The notes beneath the pieces were generated by a model that saw only the letters and a program-made list of their open reading frames with translations, was not told the origin of the DNA and did no database searches. Positions 7,054-14,809 of a stretch of 21,687 bases of DNA are shown here, in pieces (positions within the stretch are counted from its first letter, which is position 1; the number at the start of each line of letters is the position of its first letter). The stretch is from contig JBBQBB010000060.1 of NCBI GenBank assembly GCA_038317095.1, positions 1-21,687 on the forward strand. The letters are read 5' to 3'. The DNA comes from JAGXTF01 sp038317095. Lineage in GTDB: Bacteria > Bacteroidota > Bacteroidia > NS11-12g > UBA955. The translations under genes and the position numbers were made by a program.

Positions 7054-8781
7054 CTAATCTTTCTTGGGTTCAAAATAAATCTTTCTTTCCCATATTTTAA
7101 TATCATCGGTAATGCGAATTCTGTACCAACCTTTTTTCTTAAAACGCAATCTGGTGATATAAACCAAAGATTCCTGTTTTGAAATTACACCCGAAGAAAC
7201 GGCACTGTATCCATCGCTTTTTAATTCATAATAATATTTTTTCACCGGATTGACATTGGTTTTTAATTCGAAATCCGTATGAAGTGTATCTAATGTGGGC
7301 CAAGTGTAAAATGGGTTAGAACTGGTACCACCAATCTGTGTGTTTTCAGACAGTTTTATAGCCAGTTCAAAATCTGGAATACCAAAGCCCAAAAAGGAAT
7401 CGGGTTGTAAATAATTTTTCGCACTCATACATACCAAACTTCGAATTTCTGAGGCAGTCTTTGTCGAAAACATTTGAAAAAACGAAGCGATTGAACCGGC
7501 AAGAATAGGTGCAGAATATGAAGTTCCATTGGAGCCATAAAAATATCCACTGGTGCCAGCAATAATGGCTTTCTTTCCCATGGCGGCCAAATCTGGTTTC
7601 ATCCGCTTGTCGTAAGTTGGACCCATACTAGAAAAGCCTGCCCTTATGCCATCCTTATCTACTGCGGCCACGGCAATCACACCCACTGCATCGGCTGGTG
7701 CACCTATTTTACCCCATTCACCATCCCCCTCATTTCCAGCTGAGTTGACCATGATAATGCCTCTTTCATAAGCCATATTTGCGGCAAGGGTTATCAATGC
7801 AGTGTGCCCATTTAATTCTGCGTAAGTATGGCCAAACTCCGACTTATCAAATTCTGTATAACCTAAGGAAGAGCTAATTAGATCCACACCCATGGAGTCT
7901 GCATATTCAGCACCAGCAAGCCATTGAGCCTCTTCTGATGGAAATTCTGAACGTGCATCCTCTGTTCTTAACAATAAATAAGATGCATCTGGCGCGGTGC
8001 CCACCATAATACCAGGTACATTAGCAGCCATGCAACCCAGCACATGCGTTCCGTGGTCGTCGTCGTTGTAAACATTGCCATCTCTATCTACAAAATCTGC
8101 GGATCCTATTATTTGATTGTTGGCGCGCAATGAGTCGAAAGCGCCGAGCACATTGGCTTGATAAAAGCCGGCATCCAAAACCGCAATCCAAACGCCTTTG
8201 CCTCTAAAGCCACGTTTGTGCAACACCTGTGTATTTAACATTTTCACTTGGTCCCAGCCCATTCCATAACCATCGTTGTATTCTTCAGGATTCGCTTGGT
8301 TCTTTGCATCGATATGCCCTGTTCCAAAGTAATCCATTGATTCAAATTGACCGGTAGTTTCTGGGTCAAAACCCGCTGCGCTTCTAGATCGGCTCCAATA
8401 ACCCATTAACGTAACTTTTTTCACATAATTGGTTTTAGAAAGCGTTGCGGCTAACAAAGAGTCTTTGGTTTGAACCAAAATGGCATTCATCCAACGCGAG
8501 GTGAGCAAAACCTTTAGTCCCATTTCTTTTACACTATTTACATAAACCGGCGAAACAGGTAAATCTTGTATGCAAATACTGAATCCGTTTTTTCTTCTTC
8601 GGGCCAATGATCTTTCACTTAAAAAATCCCAGGGCTTTAAAATTGAATATGGTGTGCCCGTCTTGTCTTTTAATTCTACCCAAAATTTATAGGTTGTTTC
8701 ATTTGCGCCTGCCGATAATTTTGTTGAAGACAAACAAATAAATATTGTAAATAATAGGAAACTCGCAGTTGCTTTTTTCAT
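7054..8781 (-). CDS. Secreted S8-family (subtilisin-like) serine peptidase
   Basis: A 575-residue protein with a signal peptide (about 1-24), an N-terminal pro-region (about 25-165), and a subtilisin catalytic domain (about 190-470). The catalytic triad is visible: D203 in VLDAGF, H243 in DDHGTHVLG, S421 in NGTSYSAPILAG. The oxyanion asparagine N350 lies in NSAGNEG. The remaining ~100 residues are beta-rich and end KIYFEPKKD. They do not show the usual T9SS sorting-domain pattern, although a membrane- or surface-associated fate cannot be excluded. The domain order resembles Bacteroidota S8 peptidases with an N-terminal inhibitor-like propeptide. It starts 48 nt after the upstream lipoprotein gene and is followed after 3 nt by a small secreted protein. 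The pairing could mean an enzyme and its partner or substrate, which is inference only. Confidence 0.92.
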   Translation of the reverse strand: MKKATASFLLFTIFICLSSTKLSAGANETTYKFWVELKDKTGTPYSILKPWDFLSERSLARRRKNGFSICIQDLPVSPVYVNSVKEMGLKVLLTSRWMNAILVQTKDSLLAATLSKTNYVKKVTLMGYWSRSRSAAGFDPETTGQFESMDYFGTGHIDAKNQANPEEYNDGYGMGWDQVKMLNTQVLHKRGFRGKGVWIAVLDAGFYQANVLGAFDSLRANNQIIGSADFVDRDGNVYNDDDHGTHVLGCMAANVPGIMVGTAPDASYLLLRTEDARSEFPSEEAQWLAGAEYADSMGVDLISSSLGYTEFDKSEFGHTYAELNGHTALITLAANMAYERGIIMVNSAGNEGDGEWGKIGAPADAVGVIAVAAVDKDGIRAGFSSMGPTYDKRMKPDLAAMGKKAIIAGTSGYFYGSNGTSYSAPILAGSIASFFQMFSTKTASEIRSLVCMSAKNYLQPDSFLGFGIPDFELAIKLSENTQIGGTSSNPFYTWPTLDTLHTDFELKTNVNPVKKYYYELKSDGYSAVSSGVISKQESLVYITRLRFKKKGWYRIRITDDIKIWERKIYFEPKKD

Positions 8782-8829
8782 GTTGGTTGTCTTTAAATAC
8801 GCCTACCTCGTTTAAAGTAAACGAATCCC

Positions 8830-9525
8830 CTATTTTTTTTGTATTCTTCGCAAATTCCAAATTACAATATGACCCTGTGGCTGTCCACTTGGATTGTATT
8901 CTATGGATTTATCATATTTGTAAACCAAAGATTTCACTTTGGTATAAATTTCAACCTGTTTATCGCGCGAAATCAAAGTGCTATCGTCTTGTTGCGTCAC
9001 TTCTACACAATTTGTACTTGCCAAATAATTATTGGAAAACCCAATATCAATTCCCGTATAACTATATTCGTGATAACCCAAATTGTTGTAAATGTTTCCA
9101 TCCCATCTTCGTTTGCCCGAAATGGGAAAAACCATCTTTACGTAACGTTGGTTTTCTTCCACCCGTTGACTGCCAAAAGCATCTAAATAAATAGAATTTA
9201 GTTTGTAAAACGAATAGGTCAACCCAGTATCTCGGGAAATATACTGTTCTACCCGTAAAGCAATATTTCCTGATAAATCCGTAAAAGTATCAATCACTTT
9301 TTCTTTCACCAAAAAATGAAATTTTGCCAATTGCCCGCTTGTCCATACATAGGCAGATGAATCTAGGTCGTATTCGCGCAAATCGCCGGGTTTATAGTCA
9401 AAATATGCTGGTCCAGTCGATACAAACGATTCTGTTTTGTTTTTGCATTGGTTTAAAAACACAACAAATAAAATCATTGTGAAGGCAAATAGAATAGAAT
9501 GAAAACATGGCTTTAAGTTCTTCAT
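8830..9525 (-). CDS. Lipoprotein of unknown function downstream of lptF-like gene
   Basis: A 231-residue protein with a hydrophobic N-terminus ending LNQC (C27), an imperfect lipobox, followed by KNK, suggesting a lipoprotein. The mature part is strand-rich with many Tyr and Asp residues (DYKPGDLREYDLDSSAYVW, GKRRWDGNIYNNLGYHEYSYTGID), consistent with a small beta-sandwich or barrel-like envelope domain. I know no function for it. Its ATG overlaps the stop of the LptF-like permease gene by 4 nt (9522-9525), so translation is probably coupled. This tight linkage hints at an outer-membrane or LPS-related role, but that is inference. Confidence 0.78.
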   Translation of the reverse strand: MKNLKPCFHSILFAFTMILFVVFLNQCKNKTESFVSTGPAYFDYKPGDLREYDLDSSAYVWTSGQLAKFHFLVKEKVIDTFTDLSGNIALRVEQYISRDTGLTYSFYKLNSIYLDAFGSQRVEENQRYVKMVFPISGKRRWDGNIYNNLGYHEYSYTGIDIGFSNNYLASTNCVEVTQQDDSTLISRDKQVEIYTKVKSLVYKYDKSIEYNPSGQPQGHIVIWNLRRIQKK

Positions 9526-10604
9526 TTTTGTGCAAATCTATAAAAAATCCAAGCGACGGGAATGAACAATACATTCAACAACCATACCGAAATCCAAGGC
9601 GAGATAACACCAGTTTGGCCCATGGACATAAAGTATTTGCTAAAAAACAAAAAGAATATAATGACAAATATGCCTATTGCGAGTGAAAAACCGAGTCCTC
9701 CACGGGTTTTTCTGCCAGCCACACAAACACCAATTATGACCAAAATAAATGTACTAAAAGGACTTGCATAGCGCCGGTACAATTCTGTTTTTAAAAAACT
9801 AATATTTTCAGAGCCGCGAACTTCCTCTTTTGCAATAAAACTGCGCAATTCTGTTTGGTTGAGACTTTGAACATCTTCTATTCGAAAGAAAAAATCCCTA
9901 GGATCAAATTGCAGCATGGTATCCAAAAAAGGCTTTCTAACTATTTTCTGATTTCCATCGGGTAAAAATTCCCGAATCATCACCATTTCCAATCGCCATT
10001 TATTTTCCTTTTTATTCCATTTTAAAAACCTACCAAACATATTGCTTTGCAGTTTTGTACCATTGTAACTTTCCACATTTACTCCAATTCCCGTGCTGTC
10101 GTTGTTGTTAAAATACTCCATGTACATAATAACGCCGGGCTTTATTTGCCGGTATATTGTACCCTTGGCCTGGCTCCAATAATCACGCAAATACATATTT
10201 TCGAATTTTACCCGTTTTTTATCACTTCGCGGTATAATCCAGGCATTCAAAAAATAACTTCCCAAAGCCAGCATAGCTGAAACGGCCATATAGGGCATTA
10301 AAATTCGGCGCAAAGACATACCGCCAGCCAACATGGAAACAAATTCGCTGCTGCTAGCCATGCGAGAAGTTAAATACAATACAGCTATAAAAATAAAAAT
10401 GGGACTAAATGTGTTTATTAAATTGGGAATAAAATTGGCATAGTACGTAAAAATAATTCCTTTTACTGGGGCATGGTGCTCAAAAAAATCATCCAATTTT
10501 TCGGCTACATCAAATACAACAATGATGATTACAAACAGCAGTATTGTAACAAAAAAGGTTACCAGCAAGCGCTTTGCAATGTATTTATCAATTATTTTTA
10601 TCAT
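9522..10604 (-). CDS. LptF/LptG (YjgP/YjgQ) family LPS-transport permease
   Basis: A 360-residue inner-membrane protein with the LptF/LptG layout. Three N-terminal membrane segments (about 13-35, 55-80, 100-125) include MASSSEFVSMLAGGMSLRRI, the cytoplasmic loop expected to contact the LptB ATPase. A periplasmic beta-jellyroll follows (about 135-265), then three C-terminal membrane segments (about 280-356). In the family, LptF and LptG with LptB pull LPS from the inner membrane and pass it to LptC and LptA. I cannot decide between LptF and LptG. Its start overlaps the tgt stop by 4 nt and its end overlaps the next lipoprotein gene by 4 nt, indicating a translationally coupled operon; tgt next to an lptF-like gene is a recurrent Bacteroidota arrangement as I recall it. 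Confidence 0.9.
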   Translation of the reverse strand: MIKIIDKYIAKRLLVTFFVTILLFVIIIVVFDVAEKLDDFFEHHAPVKGIIFTYYANFIPNLINTFSPIFIFIAVLYLTSRMASSSEFVSMLAGGMSLRRILMPYMAVSAMLALGSYFLNAWIIPRSDKKRVKFENMYLRDYWSQAKGTIYRQIKPGVIMYMEYFNNNDSTGIGVNVESYNGTKLQSNMFGRFLKWNKKENKWRLEMVMIREFLPDGNQKIVRKPFLDTMLQFDPRDFFFRIEDVQSLNQTELRSFIAKEEVRGSENISFLKTELYRRYASPFSTFILVIIGVCVAGRKTRGGLGFSLAIGIFVIIFFLFFSKYFMSMGQTGVISPWISVWLLNVLFIPVAWIFYRFAQK

Positions 10605-11722
10605 TGCAATTTCTGGCTCACTTTTTTAACCATTTCATCTTTCCAAACGGCAAATTCGCCATCCATTATTTTCTGTCTAGCCTGTCGAATGAGCCACATA
10701 TAAAATCGCAAATTTTGCAAACTCGCAACAATAGGACCAAGCATTTCACCCGCAACAAACAAATGTCTTACATAGGCTTTTGAATACTCTGGAGTCAAGG
10801 TTTCATCTAGGGGAGAAAAATTGTCTGCCCATTGTTTATTGCGAATGTTAATCATTCCATTTGCCGTGAAAATGGAACCATTTCTTCCATTTCGTGTAGG
10901 CATAACGCAATCGAACATGTCAATTCCGCGCGCAATACATTCGAGTAAATTTGCAGGCGTTCCCACTCCCATCAGGTATCTGGGTTTGTCTGCGGGCAAA
11001 ATGGCAGTAACTTCCTCCGTCATTTTATACATTTCTTCAGCCGGTTCTCCTACACTGAGTCCGCCAATGGCATTGGCATCCGCATGAAACCTGCACACAT
11101 ATTCTGCGCTTTCTTTCCTCAAATCGCTATACACACTGCCTTGTACTATGGGCAATAACGATTGATTGTAGCCATACAAAGGTGAAGTTTCGTTCCACTT
11201 TACAAAACAGCGATCCAACCATCGGTGCGTCAGCCCTAAGCTTTTCTTAGCATACGCATGATCGCAAGGATATGGGGTACATTCGTCAAAAGCCATCACC
11301 AAATCTCCACCAATAATTCGTTGCGTTTCAATTACATTTTCCGGTGTAAATAAATGTTTAGATCCGTCAATATGGCTTTTAAACGTAACACCTTCTTCTT
11401 TCATTTTCCGCGCCGCTGTAAGTGAGTATACTTGATATCCACCACTATCAGTTAAAATCGGTCTTGGCCAGTTTGAAAAAGCATGCAAGCCACCCGCTTT
11501 TTGCATAATCTCATTGCCCGGACGCAAATACAAATGATAGGTATTCCCTAAAATAATTTCCGCATTGATGTCCTCCAAAAGAAAATCACGGTGAATGGCT
11601 TTTACCGTTGCCGCAGTGCCCACAGGCATAAAAATAGGCGTATTTACAGTGCCGTGGTCGGTTTCAAATTTACCGGCCCTTGCGTTGCTTTTGGGGTCTT
11701 TATGTGAAATGGAAAATTTCAA
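10601..11722 (-). CDS. tgt: tRNA-guanine transglycosylase (queuosine biosynthesis)
   Basis: A 373-residue TIM-barrel enzyme that exchanges guanine-34 of tRNAs with GUN anticodons for the queuosine precursor preQ1 (or queuine). Key elements: LTDSGGYQVYSL with D92 (general base), VMAFDECTPYP with D146, VQGSVY for base binding, GGLSVGEP (220-227), and FDCVMPTRNGRNG with D271, the expected nucleophile. Bacterial Tgt usually has a C-terminal zinc site CxCxxC...H. Here the matching segment is FSPLDETLTPEYSKAYVRHL (302-321), which has the histidine but no cysteines. I recall the same loss in other Bacteroidota Tgt proteins, so this is probably lineage-typical and not damage. The ATG overlaps the porT stop by 4 nt, and its own stop overlaps lptF by 4 nt. 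Confidence 0.95.
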   Translation of the reverse strand: MKFSISHKDPKSNARAGKFETDHGTVNTPIFMPVGTAATVKAIHRDFLLEDINAEIILGNTYHLYLRPGNEIMQKAGGLHAFSNWPRPILTDSGGYQVYSLTAARKMKEEGVTFKSHIDGSKHLFTPENVIETQRIIGGDLVMAFDECTPYPCDHAYAKKSLGLTHRWLDRCFVKWNETSPLYGYNQSLLPIVQGSVYSDLRKESAEYVCRFHADANAIGGLSVGEPAEEMYKMTEEVTAILPADKPRYLMGVGTPANLLECIARGIDMFDCVMPTRNGRNGSIFTANGMINIRNKQWADNFSPLDETLTPEYSKAYVRHLFVAGEMLGPIVASLQNLRFYMWLIRQARQKIMDGEFAVWKDEMVKKVSQKLQ

Positions 11723-12423
11723 TTTTGTGCCATTAAAGAAATTCCAAAAAGTCTAGGTAAAATCGAATGGATGGAGCTTGAATAATAACTGTCAGGTATG
11801 CGAACCAAAGCATTGTTGATGCCATTGGTCATGCGCAATTCTATGCATACATCCACAAAATCCAAGCGAAACTCCCAGCCCAGCCCCATTTCATAATAAT
11901 AAGTATCTTTTTTAAATGCTACGAGTGGTTTACTGGCCCCTATGGTTACATCCTGGTTGCTTTGAAAATCATGACTCCATCTTAGACCAGCCAAAACATA
12001 AAATCTTGTATTTTTTGGCATATCGCTGTAATATTTTAAATCCACAGGCACATCAAAAGAAATGGTCTCTATTTTAATATTGGGTCCAATGGAATTTTTC
12101 CAATAATACTGCAAATTGCGCTGGTGCAATTGCAACATGGTTTGCGTTTTCAATTCAAACTTGCGATCCTTTCCAAATTTGTAGGCAAACGTGCCACCAA
12201 ATCCTCCACCTGCTGAACTTTGAGGCATAATTCCAACCAAAGAATCAATATGTGCGGGTTCATAAAAAGTTTTATCCAATTCCATGCGCATTTTGGCCTG
12301 CGTTGCACAAAAAGCAATGCCCCAGAAATAATGCTTTCGAAAATCTCGTGTTGGGTCTATTTTCTGCCCTGCAATGGGCAAAATAAAAGCACCTATTAGT
12401 ATGCAAATAATTATTTTTCGCAC
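11719..12423 (-). CDS. porT: PorT-like outer-membrane beta-barrel protein (type IX secretion)
   Basis: A 234-residue protein with a signal peptide (1-19, cleavage likely after IAG) and alternating strand patterns of a small outer-membrane barrel: FGGTFAYKF, FELKTQTMLQL, FDVPVDLKYYS, RFYVLAGLRWSH, YYYEMGLGWEFRLDF. It ends in the barrel-like SILPRLFGISLMAQN. Length and position directly after ubiE match the porT/sprT gene of gliding and T9SS-bearing Bacteroidota, where PorT is required for secretion of CTD-bearing proteins. The window also encodes such a protein, ending at 17759. Its ATG lies inside the end of ubiE (13-nt overlap) and its stop overlaps the tgt start by 4 nt. It could instead be a generic PorT-fold barrel, but synteny favours the T9SS component. 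Confidence 0.8.
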   Translation of the reverse strand: MRKIIICILIGAFILPIAGQKIDPTRDFRKHYFWGIAFCATQAKMRMELDKTFYEPAHIDSLVGIMPQSSAGGGFGGTFAYKFGKDRKFELKTQTMLQLHQRNLQYYWKNSIGPNIKIETISFDVPVDLKYYSDMPKNTRFYVLAGLRWSHDFQSNQDVTIGASKPLVAFKKDTYYYEMGLGWEFRLDFVDVCIELRMTNGINNALVRIPDSYYSSSIHSILPRLFGISLMAQN

Positions 12424-13139
12424 AAATAAATACTACTTATTCCAAAGGTTAAGGGTTGGACGCGCACATTTTTATACCCGCACTCTTCTGCAATTTTCAC
12501 AAAACCAGCACCTTCAGGAAATGCAGATACACTCACAGGCAAATAGGTGTAGGCTCTGGCATCTTTTGAAAATAATTTACCAATGGTGGGCACTACTCTT
12601 TTAAAATAGAACCAATATAAAGCGCTTACAATGGCGCTTTTGGGTTTGCTAAACTCTAATACGGCCAAATGCCCCCCTACTTTCAATACCCGTCGCATTT
12701 CTACCATTCCTTTTTTTAAATCTTCAAAATTTCTTACTCCAAAAGCAACGGTAATTGCATCAAATTCATTGTCTGCATAAGGTAAATTCTCTGAATCGGC
12801 CTGTAGCAGAATGACCTTCTTGTCCAAGCCCATTTTCACAAGTTTCACTTTTCCATTGGCAAGCATTCCGTTGCTAATATCTACACCGATGATACTTACA
12901 TCCCCCAATTTGCAGAGTTCAATGGCCAAATCTGCAGTACCTGTAGCAACATCTAAAATGTACTTATGCCCATAATTTCCAATGTATTTTCGCACCTTTT
13001 TCCTCCACCCACGGTCGATTCCCAATGACAACAAGTGATTTAAAAAATCATAACGGTGAGAAATATTATCAAACATTTGCTCAACTTGTTGTTTTTTTGA
13101 TGCTTCAGAAGCTGGATCTGGTTTAATTTGCAGGCTCAA
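12411..13139 (-). CDS. ubiE: Demethylmenaquinone methyltransferase UbiE
   Basis: A 242-residue SAM-dependent methyltransferase that methylates demethylmenaquinone in the last step of menaquinone synthesis. The N-terminal signature KKQQVEQMFDNISHRYDFLN is followed by motif I ILDVATGTAD (61-70), GVDISNGML (85-93), the UbiE-specific DSENLPYADNEFDAITVAFG (115-134), and RVLKVGGHLAVLEFSKPKS. The only upstream in-frame ATG (13361) would overlap the divergent engB gene by more than 160 nt and adds non-homologous sequence. The next ATG downstream would delete part of the signature. I therefore place the start at TTG 13139, giving the usual family length. An in-frame ATT at 13145 lies 7 nt after the TATATTTG -7 element and is another candidate. 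It is the first gene of the ubiE-porT-tgt-lptF run and overlaps porT by 13 nt. Confidence 0.92.
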   Translation of the reverse strand: MSLQIKPDPASEASKKQQVEQMFDNISHRYDFLNHLLSLGIDRGWRKKVRKYIGNYGHKYILDVATGTADLAIELCKLGDVSIIGVDISNGMLANGKVKLVKMGLDKKVILLQADSENLPYADNEFDAITVAFGVRNFEDLKKGMVEMRRVLKVGGHLAVLEFSKPKSAIVSALYWFYFKRVVPTIGKLFSKDARAYTYLPVSVSAFPEGAGFVKIAEECGYKNVRVQPLTFGISSIYLCEK

Positions 13140-13152
13140 AATAATAGAGTTG

Positions 13153-13160
13153 CAAATATA
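13153..13160 (-). promoter_or_regulatory. -7 element TATATTTG for the ubiE operon
   Basis: Read on the minus strand, TATATTTG matches TAnnTTTG exactly. It ends 13 nt before the TTG at 13139 and 7 nt before an in-frame ATT. It would drive the long minus-strand run starting with ubiE. No convincing -33 element is seen. Confidence 0.5.
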
Positions 13161-13176
13161 GCCAAAATCATTGACT

Positions 13177-13184
13177 TGACTTTG
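13177..13184 (+). promoter_or_regulatory. -7-like element TGACTTTG for engB
   Basis: TGACTTTG matches TAnnTTTG at all but the second base and ends 13 nt before the engB ATG. The divergent ubiE element is only 16 bp away, so the two promoters would compete or share regulation. Only one element is visible, so support is modest. Confidence 0.3.
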
Positions 13185-13197
13185 ATAGAATACGTTT

Positions 13198-13797
13198 ATG
13201 GACATACAAAAATCAACATTTAGAGGGAGCTGGGAACGCGAAGATGCTATGGGCTTCAATGCCTTACCCGAATTTGCGTTTATTGGACGAAGCAATGTAG
13301 GAAAATCTTCCCTCATCAATATGCTTTGCAACCACAAAGGTTTGGCTAAAATAAGTTCCACACCTGGTAAAACACAAACCTTAAATATATTTGATATTGA
13401 TGGAAAGTGGCAAATTTGCGACCTTCCAGGTTATGGTTACGCCAAAGTGAGCAAAGAAAAGCGTTTCTTGTTTTCGAACATGATCAAACACTACCTCGAA
13501 CAAAGGGAAAATTTAATTTGCCTATTTGTATTGATCGATTTGCGGATACCACCCCAAACCATCGATTTGGAATTCATCAATTGGTGTGGAGAAAGTTCTA
13601 TTCCTTTTTCCATTATTGGCACCAAGGCCGATAAAGTGGGCAAAAACAATTTGGAAGAAACCTTAAAAATTTATACCGACAAACTTTTTGAAGTTTGGGT
13701 AGAATTGCCCCCCATTTTTGTTAGCAGTAGCGAAGACAAAACGGGCAGAGAAGACATTTTAAAATATATCAAAGAATGCATGAAAAAAGACAAATAA
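13198..13797 (+). CDS. engB: EngB/YihA/YsxC-type ribosome biogenesis GTPase
   Basis: A 199-residue GTPase with all G motifs in place: G1 GRSNVGKS (30-37), G2 region TPGKTQ (55-60), G3 DLPG (75-78) in DLPGYGYAKVSKEKR, G4 TKAD (142-145), and G5 VSSSEDKTG (175-183). The DLPGYGYA run and the short N-terminal extension are hallmarks of the EngB family, which helps assemble the 50S ribosomal subunit. Length is normal. The ATG at 13198 gives an N-terminus of about 24 residues before PEFAFIGRSN, as usual. It is divergent from ubiE with a short shared regulatory region and convergent with the secreted-protein gene, which ends 11 nt past its stop. I see no terminator hairpin in that gap. Confidence 0.95.
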   Translation: MDIQKSTFRGSWEREDAMGFNALPEFAFIGRSNVGKSSLINMLCNHKGLAKISSTPGKTQTLNIFDIDGKWQICDLPGYGYAKVSKEKRFLFSNMIKHYLEQRENLICLFVLIDLRIPPQTIDLEFINWCGESSIPFSIIGTKADKVGKNNLEETLKIYTDKLFEVWVELPPIFVSSSEDKTGREDILKYIKECMKKDK

Positions 13798-13808
13798 AAT
13801 GCGATTCC

Positions 13809-14768
13809 TCACCAAAAATTAAAAGTCCAAATGCCTTTTCCATGCCCCACCATCAAATAATAGCCGGGCCGAACCATTTCAATATCGTAAATGGGGTATT
13901 TCCTTTCTGATATAGGAATTGTCATACTGAAATTGTCTTCAACAAACCAAAAGACCATGTTTCCAGAATGGGTAAGCAATATAAAATTACCTTTATCTTT
14001 ATCCATACTCCAAATTCCCTCAACAGTATTCTTTTGGATAGACATTTGTAAATCTCCAAAAGTTCCACTTTTCAGTTTATAGGATGTAAAACCGCAATAA
14101 TTCAACGTATCAAAGTATTGCAATTCATAAATTAATCCATTTATTTTTTTTAATTTTCTCCATTTTTTTATATCAGAATGAATTCCAATTCGCGTAACAT
14201 TTGGACGATACACCGCCGAATAAATTTCATTCTTTGATCCGCCACAAACTGACCAAACAAAAGAAAATGGAAAGTTTTTCACTGTATTCAATTCCGCAAG
14301 AGAAGTATCCGTTTCCGCAACAAAACCATGTGGAACAGATTTATTACCTGTCGCCACTTTTGTACTCCCACCGCAGACTACAATCTTTCCATTTGGCAAA
14401 ACAACAAAGTCGTAAAATGATTTGTTTTTGAACCGCTTAAAATACTTTTTTTCAAATATTTTGGTAATTAAATTGTATTTATAAAAAACGCCTTTTTCAC
14501 AAGCCAAATACACAAAATTGCCAAATTTTTTTATTTTCAAAATCGAATTGCCTGCATTTGGATAATTTACATCAGAAAGTGTCCTATTGGTGTCTATTTT
14601 TTTAAGAACGCCATACTCACCGCCAATCCAATACTCATTGTCTGTTATCTTGACTATGGAATAATAACTACTGTCGCCAGTGTGACTTTCCGATACAATT
14701 TTTAGGGCTTGCCCTGATGCGTATTGCACCCAAAATAGGAAAAAGCTATATAAAATATATTTGGTCAA
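13809..14768 (-). CDS. Secreted protein of unknown function, possible beta-propeller
   Basis: A 319-residue protein with an N-terminal signal peptide (about 1-19, cleavage after YASG). The mature part has repeated strand-turn patterns with aromatic Gly-rich ends: YWIGGEYGVLKKID, VYLACEKGVFYKYN, NGKIVVCGGSTK, YYLMVGHGKGIWTFNFW. This suggests a beta-propeller, but I cannot assign a family. The start codon is TTG at 14768: an in-frame TAA lies six bases upstream and there is no Met elsewhere in the signal peptide. It begins 41 nt after hutH, so co-transcription with hisS-hutH is likely. Base use is noticeably more A/T- and Lys-rich than its neighbours, so it may be an accessory gene. It is convergent with engB. 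Confidence 0.7.
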   Translation of the reverse strand: MTKYILYSFFLFWVQYASGQALKIVSESHTGDSSYYSIVKITDNEYWIGGEYGVLKKIDTNRTLSDVNYPNAGNSILKIKKFGNFVYLACEKGVFYKYNLITKIFEKKYFKRFKNKSFYDFVVLPNGKIVVCGGSTKVATGNKSVPHGFVAETDTSLAELNTVKNFPFSFVWSVCGGSKNEIYSAVYRPNVTRIGIHSDIKKWRKLKKINGLIYELQYFDTLNYCGFTSYKLKSGTFGDLQMSIQKNTVEGIWSMDKDKGNFILLTHSGNMVFWFVEDNFSMTIPISERKYPIYDIEMVRPGYYLMVGHGKGIWTFNFW

Positions 14769-14809
14769 TATAAATTAAACGAATAAAAAAGAATTAAATT
14801 CCAAATTAA

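Noticed and set aside
8769..9194. Plus-strand open frame of 141 codons
   Set aside because: Lies opposite the lipoprotein gene 8830-9525 and looks like reverse-strand composition, with no start signal.
13140..13361. N-terminal extension of ubiE to the ATG at 13361
   Set aside because: It would overlap the divergent engB coding region and both promoters and adds sequence unlike any UbiE N-terminus.
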